A DNA stretch of 64,000 bases from Parvibaculum sp039973015 (lineage in GTDB: Bacteria; Pseudomonadota; Alphaproteobacteria; Parvibaculales; Parvibaculaceae). Every line of letters starts with the position of its first letter. Within the stretch, counting starts at the first letter, position 1. The notes below the pieces were generated by a model. It was given only the letters and a program-made list of their open reading frames with translations. It was not told the DNA's origin and ran no database searches. Made by a program: the position numbers and the translations under genes. The stretch lies in NCBI RefSeq assembly GCF_039973015.1, contig NZ_JBDWLT010000008.1, positions 496,001 to 560,000 of the forward strand, given 5' to 3'. Shown piece after piece: positions 61,165-64,000 of this stretch.

Positions 61165-61379
61165 TTGAAGCGGTAGGTGATCCGCCCCTTCGTCAGATCG
61201 TAGGGCGTCATTTCCACGAGCACCTTGTCACCCGCAAGCACGCGGATGCGGTTCTTGCGCATCTTGCCGGCCGTGTGAGCAATGATCTCGTGCTCGTTCT
61301 CAAGCTTCACGCGGAACGTTGCATTGGGCAGCAGTTCCGTCACCACGCCCGGGAACTCGAGCAGTTCTTCTTTCGACAT
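61161..61379 (-). CDS. infA: Translation initiation factor IF-1
   Basis: A 72-residue OB-fold protein, the usual IF-1 length, starting M-S-K-E-E-L-L-E-F. It binds the ribosomal A site during initiation. The gene precedes and overlaps maf, the usual order in alphaproteobacteria. Confidence 0.97.
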   Translation of the reverse strand: MSKEELLEFPGVVTELLPNATFRVKLENEHEIIAHTAGKMRKNRIRVLAGDKVLVEMTPYDLTKGRITYRFK

Positions 61380-61420
61380 TCACTATCCTTCGGAAATTTG
61401 GCCGAAGAATGGTCACAAAG

Positions 61421-61490
61421 CCTCTGAAAATCAAGAGCCCGGTCCGCTAATTCGCACGGGGACCGGGCCCAAGATATTGATTTCCAGAGG
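61421..61490 (-). terminator. Long two-tier hairpin between SIMPL gene and infA
   Basis: Outer pairing CCTCTG (61421-61426) with CAGAGG (61485-61490), extended by AAATCAA/TTGATTT (61428-61434, 61477-61483), and an inner stem AGCCCGGTCC with GGACCGGGC (61436-61445, 61460-61468). It should end the SIMPL transcript on the minus strand and shield infA from it. Confidence 0.7.
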
Positions 61491-61498
61491 TTTTCGGA

Positions 61499-62224
61499 TC
61501 AGTCGGCCAAAAGGTACTCAATGGTGGAGACGACACGGACGGTCTTCATGACCTGTTCGGTCTCCTGCGCACCCGGTATGCCGTCGCGCGGCTCGATGGA
61601 GAACTGGCCCTGCCAGGCGCGCCTGATGCCGCCCAGATGGGAACCGGAATCGGCAGCGAAGGTTTCCGCGGCCTCGCGGGCACGCTGGGTCGCCTCCTCG
61701 ATCATTTCCGGCTTCACATCGGCAATTCTCGTGAACAGGTAAGAGGGCCGGACCGGACCATATTCGTTAGACAAAACAACGCCTTGCTCGATGAGCGCGC
61801 TGCTGTCGCGGTTCGCCGCCGCGACCTTGTCGACGTCGGTCGAGCGCAGCACGAGCTGCTGAGCAATGATAAAACGCGTGTCGAACTGGCCGCTCGAATA
61901 CATCTGGGCGAGACGGTCGGTGACCTGGGGCGCCTGAAGCTCGATCTCGTCTTCCGAAAAACCGTTTGATTTCAAGAAGCTACCGACAATCTCCGCGTTT
62001 CGCCTTGCCTCGGCCTGCGTGGTGGTGAGGTCATTGCCGGTCACGACAAAGCGCAGCCCCCAAAGCGCGAGGTCAGCCTTAACCTCCCGTTCCGAAAGGC
62101 CTTTTACAGATACAGAGCGATCTCCGAGACGCGATTTCACAAGTCCCTGACCGCCGAGATAACCGCCAAGGGCGATACCGAGACCAAGGATCAGGGCGGC
62201 CGTCAAAGTGAAAATGGATTTCAT
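61499..62224 (-). CDS. SIMPL-domain exported protein
   Basis: A 241-residue protein with an N-terminal uncleaved or signal helix (about 6-28, G-L-G-I-A-L-G-G-Y-L) and a SIMPL domain (DUF541) from about 35. Features are S-V-K-G-L-S-E-R-E-V-K-A-D near 38-50 and a long helix with Q-A-E-A-R-R-N-A-E-I near 70. SIMPL proteins are periplasmic or surface proteins of unclear role; some form large channels or oligomers. It sits inside the conserved hisD-infA cluster, between the phosphatase and infA, with its own terminator. Confidence 0.85.
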   Translation of the reverse strand: MKSIFTLTAALILGLGIALGGYLGGQGLVKSRLGDRSVSVKGLSEREVKADLALWGLRFVVTGNDLTTTQAEARRNAEIVGSFLKSNGFSEDEIELQAPQVTDRLAQMYSSGQFDTRFIIAQQLVLRSTDVDKVAAANRDSSALIEQGVVLSNEYGPVRPSYLFTRIADVKPEMIEEATQRAREAAETFAADSGSHLGGIRRAWQGQFSIEPRDGIPGAQETEQVMKTVRVVSTIEYLLAD

Positions 62225-62557
62225 GGTAAGGCATTCCCCCGCTTCAGATTTTCCGACTTATACCACACGGATTGCGGCGGTTTCATGGATCAAACCGGGG
62301 ACAACCCGCCCCCGACTGTCACACAAACGTCACGAAACCGTCACGCAAGGCCGAACCCGAGGATAACCGGTCCCGGGGATAATTTTCGCTCGCTGCGTTT
62401 TCGGGACCGAAAATCCGGCTCTTGCCGATGCGATTCCCGGGACGGGTTTTGCTCAGACTACGCACCCGGCGCTGTTCCGGGGACAAGATCTGGCACCCTT
62501 GCCTGCATGTCCCTTCCGTACCCCCCTGGCTTGCGCCGGGACGACTTTATCCCCGTT
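62225..62557. repeat. Composite intergenic element, locus 4 (four CGGGGAYAA motifs and a 3-box GTCAC array)
   Basis: The 333-bp gap has no gene. CGGGGAYAA copies lie at 62296-62304, 62374-62382 and 62478-62486, with an inverted copy at 62547-62555 and a near match CGAGGATAA at 62358-62366. A GTCAC array starts at 62318, 62329 and 62340, exactly 11 bp apart. The first motif precedes the array by 12 bp and the near match follows it by about 13. The array lies about 100 bp upstream of the SIMPL gene start but points away from it. Confidence 0.7.
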
Positions 62558-63052
62558 TCAGCCCGTCGCGGCCCCGGCGCGACCGAAGCGGCGCTCAAGG
62601 AGCTTTGCGAGTTCATCGCGCAGCGCGCGATAGGCATCGAGACGGCGCTCGCGGTTGCCGCCGGTGGGCGCGGCGAGCGGATCGGCGACTTCCCAATATT
62701 CAACGTCAGTGGCTGAGGAGCGCGTCAGTGCTTCCACCTTCTCGCGTGCCTCCGGCGTGAGCGCGACGATAACATCGAAGCTCGTCACATCGTCGAGTTC
62801 GCCGATGCTCTTGGGCGTACGAGGCGCGTCATCGACGCCTGCTTCACGCAGAACCTCGGCGGCAAAGGGGTCGGCGTCCTCCGCAGGCGAGACGCCGGCG
62901 GAATCGATGAAGATGCGGGCGCCGTGGCTCTTCTTCAGCAGCGCCTCGGCGATGGGCGAGCGGATCGCATTCAGGTTGCAGACGAAGAGCACCGACGCCG
63001 GAATGGCGTCTCCCCTCTTTACCTCCGCACTGCCGCCAGACATCGGACTCAT
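62558..63052 (-). CDS. Low-molecular-weight phosphotyrosine phosphatase / arsenate reductase-like protein
   Basis: A 164-residue LMW-PTP fold protein. The P-loop C-N-L-N-A-I-R-S near 25-32 fits the C-x5-R-S signature, and the general acid is in A-D-P-L near 123. An N-terminal extension of about 18 residues precedes the first strand. Likely a protein tyrosine phosphatase; arsenate reduction is a weaker alternative because the C-terminal Cys residues of thioredoxin-type ArsC are absent. Its ATG overlaps the UPF0262 stop (ATGA at 63049-63052). Confidence 0.9.
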   Translation of the reverse strand: MSPMSGGSAEVKRGDAIPASVLFVCNLNAIRSPIAEALLKKSHGARIFIDSAGVSPAEDADPFAAEVLREAGVDDAPRTPKSIGELDDVTSFDVIVALTPEAREKVEALTRSSATDVEYWEVADPLAAPTGGNRERRLDAYRALRDELAKLLERRFGRAGAATG

Positions 63053-63579
63053 CCCTTGATGTGCAGGACGCAGATGAGGGTGAAGAGACGGCGCGCCGTA
63101 TCGAAGTCCATTTCGATCTTGCCCGAAAGGCGTTCCTTCAAGGTTTCGGAGCCTTCGTTGTGGAGACCGCGGCGGCCCATGTCGATCGCTTCGATCTGTG
63201 CGGGCGCGGCGGTCTTGATCGCGTCGTAATAGCTTTCGCAGATCATGAAGTAATCCTTGATGATCCTGCGGAACGGCGTGAGCGAGAGCAGCACCTTGCC
63301 ATGCGCATCGCCGGATTCGAGGCGGATGTCGAAGACGAGACGGTTTTCCTCGATGGAAAGGTGAAGAATGTAAGGCCCGCCCTCGCTGCCGACCGGGGCG
63401 AAACGATTTTCCTCCAGCAGGTCGAAGATCGCGACCTTGCGCTCATGTTCGACATCGGGGCTGCGGCGCACAACCGAGCGCTCGTCGAGAACGAGGTCGA
63501 CGATACGGAAGTTCGTCCCCTCCGGGAAATCCGGGGAGGCGGATACGCTGGTTTCGTCGTCTGCCGAATGATCGGTCAT
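63049..63579 (-). CDS. UPF0262-family protein
   Basis: A 176-residue alphaproteobacterial protein of unknown function. The core E-H-E-R-K-V-A-I-F-D-L-L-E-E-N-R-F near 44-60, F-R-R-I-I-K-D-Y-F near 103-111 and C-E-S-Y-Y-D-A-I near 114-121 are the family pattern. It is found between hisD and the LMW phosphatase in many alphaproteobacteria, as here, and is translationally coupled to the latter. Confidence 0.93.
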   Translation of the reverse strand: MTDHSADDETSVSASPDFPEGTNFRIVDLVLDERSVVRRSPDVEHERKVAIFDLLEENRFAPVGSEGGPYILHLSIEENRLVFDIRLESGDAHGKVLLSLTPFRRIIKDYFMICESYYDAIKTAAPAQIEAIDMGRRGLHNEGSETLKERLSGKIEMDFDTARRLFTLICVLHIKG

Positions 63580-63646
63580 GGTGGCGCAGTGTAAGCCGAT
63601 TTGAAGGAAGGAAGCGAGGGAGGAGGTGCCGTGCAGCCCCCCACCC

Positions 63647-63704
63647 GAACGGCTTTGCCGTTCGACCTCCCCTCAAGGGGGAGGTGAAGAGCCGTGCGAA
63701 GCGA
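63647..63704. repeat. Palindromic intergenic repeat, second copy type
   Basis: Two adjacent hairpins, GAACGGC-TTT-GCCGTTC (63647-63663) and ACCTCCCC-TCAA-GGGGGAGGT (63665-63685), followed by the 10-mer TGCGAAGCGA at 63695-63704 that also occurs in the 14802 element. It lies in the gap between UPF0262 and hisD. Confidence 0.7.
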
Positions 63705-63728
63705 GACGCCGCCTCCTGCGGCTTCCAG

Positions 63729-63766
63729 ATTGCCGGCCTCCCCAATTTCAAAGGAGGGCCCGGCAA
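63729..63766 (-). terminator. Terminator-like hairpin downstream of hisD
   Basis: ATTGCCGG...CCTCC and GGAGG...CCGGCAAT form a long stem with a two-base bulge, 18 bp past the hisD stop. No T-run. Confidence 0.55.
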
Positions 63767-63784
63767 TGACATTTGTTTTTGAGA

Positions 63785-64000
63785 CTAGAGGTTGAGGCGA
63801 ATCGATACCGAACGGCCATGCGCATCGAGGCCCTCGGCCTCGGCAAGCGCGAGGGCGGCGGGGCCGATGGCGCGCAGCGCCTCCGAGTCGCAGCGGACGA
63901 TGGAACTGCGCTTCATGAAGTCGAGCACATTAAGCCCCGAGGAGAAGCGCGCCGAACGCGCCGTGGGCAGCACGTGATTCGAACCGGCCACATAGTCGCC
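63785..64000 (-). CDS. hisD: Histidinol dehydrogenase (partial, C-terminal end)
   Basis: The last 71 codons of hisD; the 5' part continues beyond the right edge of the window. The segment G-D-Y-V-A-G-S-N-H-V-L-P-T-A-R-S-A-R-F is the conserved HisD C-terminal motif, including metal and substrate contact residues. The enzyme converts histidinol to histidine in two NAD-dependent steps. Confidence 0.95.
   Translation of the reverse strand, partial: GDYVAGSNHVLPTARSARFSSGLNVLDFMKRSSIVRCDSEALRAIGPAALALAEAEGLDAHGRSVSIRLNL

Overview
The window looks like chromosome of an alphaproteobacterium, GC-rich throughout, most like Parvibaculum or a related Rhizobiales lineage. The genus is my inference; the class is better supported. 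A tRNA-His with G1:U72, A73 and no encoded G-1 is an alphaproteobacterial hallmark, and the right end carries the alphaproteobacterial block hisD, UPF0262, low-molecular-weight phosphatase, infA, maf, RNase G, yacG, tRNA-Phe. No phage, insertion sequence, plasmid gene or CRISPR array was seen.

Layout. 1-9.4 kb: serine hydrolase, speD-speE spermidine genes behind a long hairpin-rich gap, an unknown gene behind a Fur-like box, a nitronate monooxygenase-like protein, a histone H1-like protein, an alpha/beta hydrolase and a D-aminoacylase-type amidohydrolase. 9.4-15.9 kb: Bcr-type exporter, acyl-CoA synthetase, LpxR-like outer membrane protein, DUF819 protein, a nested palindromic repeat and a crotonase. 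15.9-20.5 kb: a compact terminal oxidase operon (subunit II, fused I+III, small membrane protein) next to DUF2231 and CopD/HemJ-like genes. 20.5-26.3 kb: EamA transporter, second D-aminoacylase paralogue, and a GH17-GT2 glucan synthase. 26.3-29.3 kb: a copper resistance operon behind a textbook MerR/CueR-type promoter. 29.5-42 kb: lipid and xenobiotic metabolism (SDRs, acyl-CoA synthetase, acetoacetyl-CoA synthetase, GST, epoxide hydrolase-like enzyme), an NSS transporter, an AsmA protein and tRNA-His.

41.8-57.0 kb is the most distinctive region: a minus-strand operon encoding a complete type I secretion system (TolC, ABC transporter with degenerate C39 domain, HlyD adaptor) and its apparent substrate, a 3333-residue adhesin with 29 Ig-like repeats and a C-type lectin domain. 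A LysR regulator is divergent across an AT-rich gap holding a perfect 25-bp palindrome. 58-64 kb is the housekeeping block, into which a SIMPL-domain gene is inserted.

The least explained signal is a family of short intergenic elements at four loci (29.4, 40.1, 58.3 and 62.3 kb). They share the 9-mer CGGGGAYAA (11 copies), and three of the loci also carry three GTCAY boxes spaced exactly 11 bp, like Pho boxes. Other notable points are the K-channel lysine replaced by Gln in the fused oxidase, the lack of a normal start codon near the subunit II signal peptide, and a copper promoter whose predicted transcript would be nearly leaderless.
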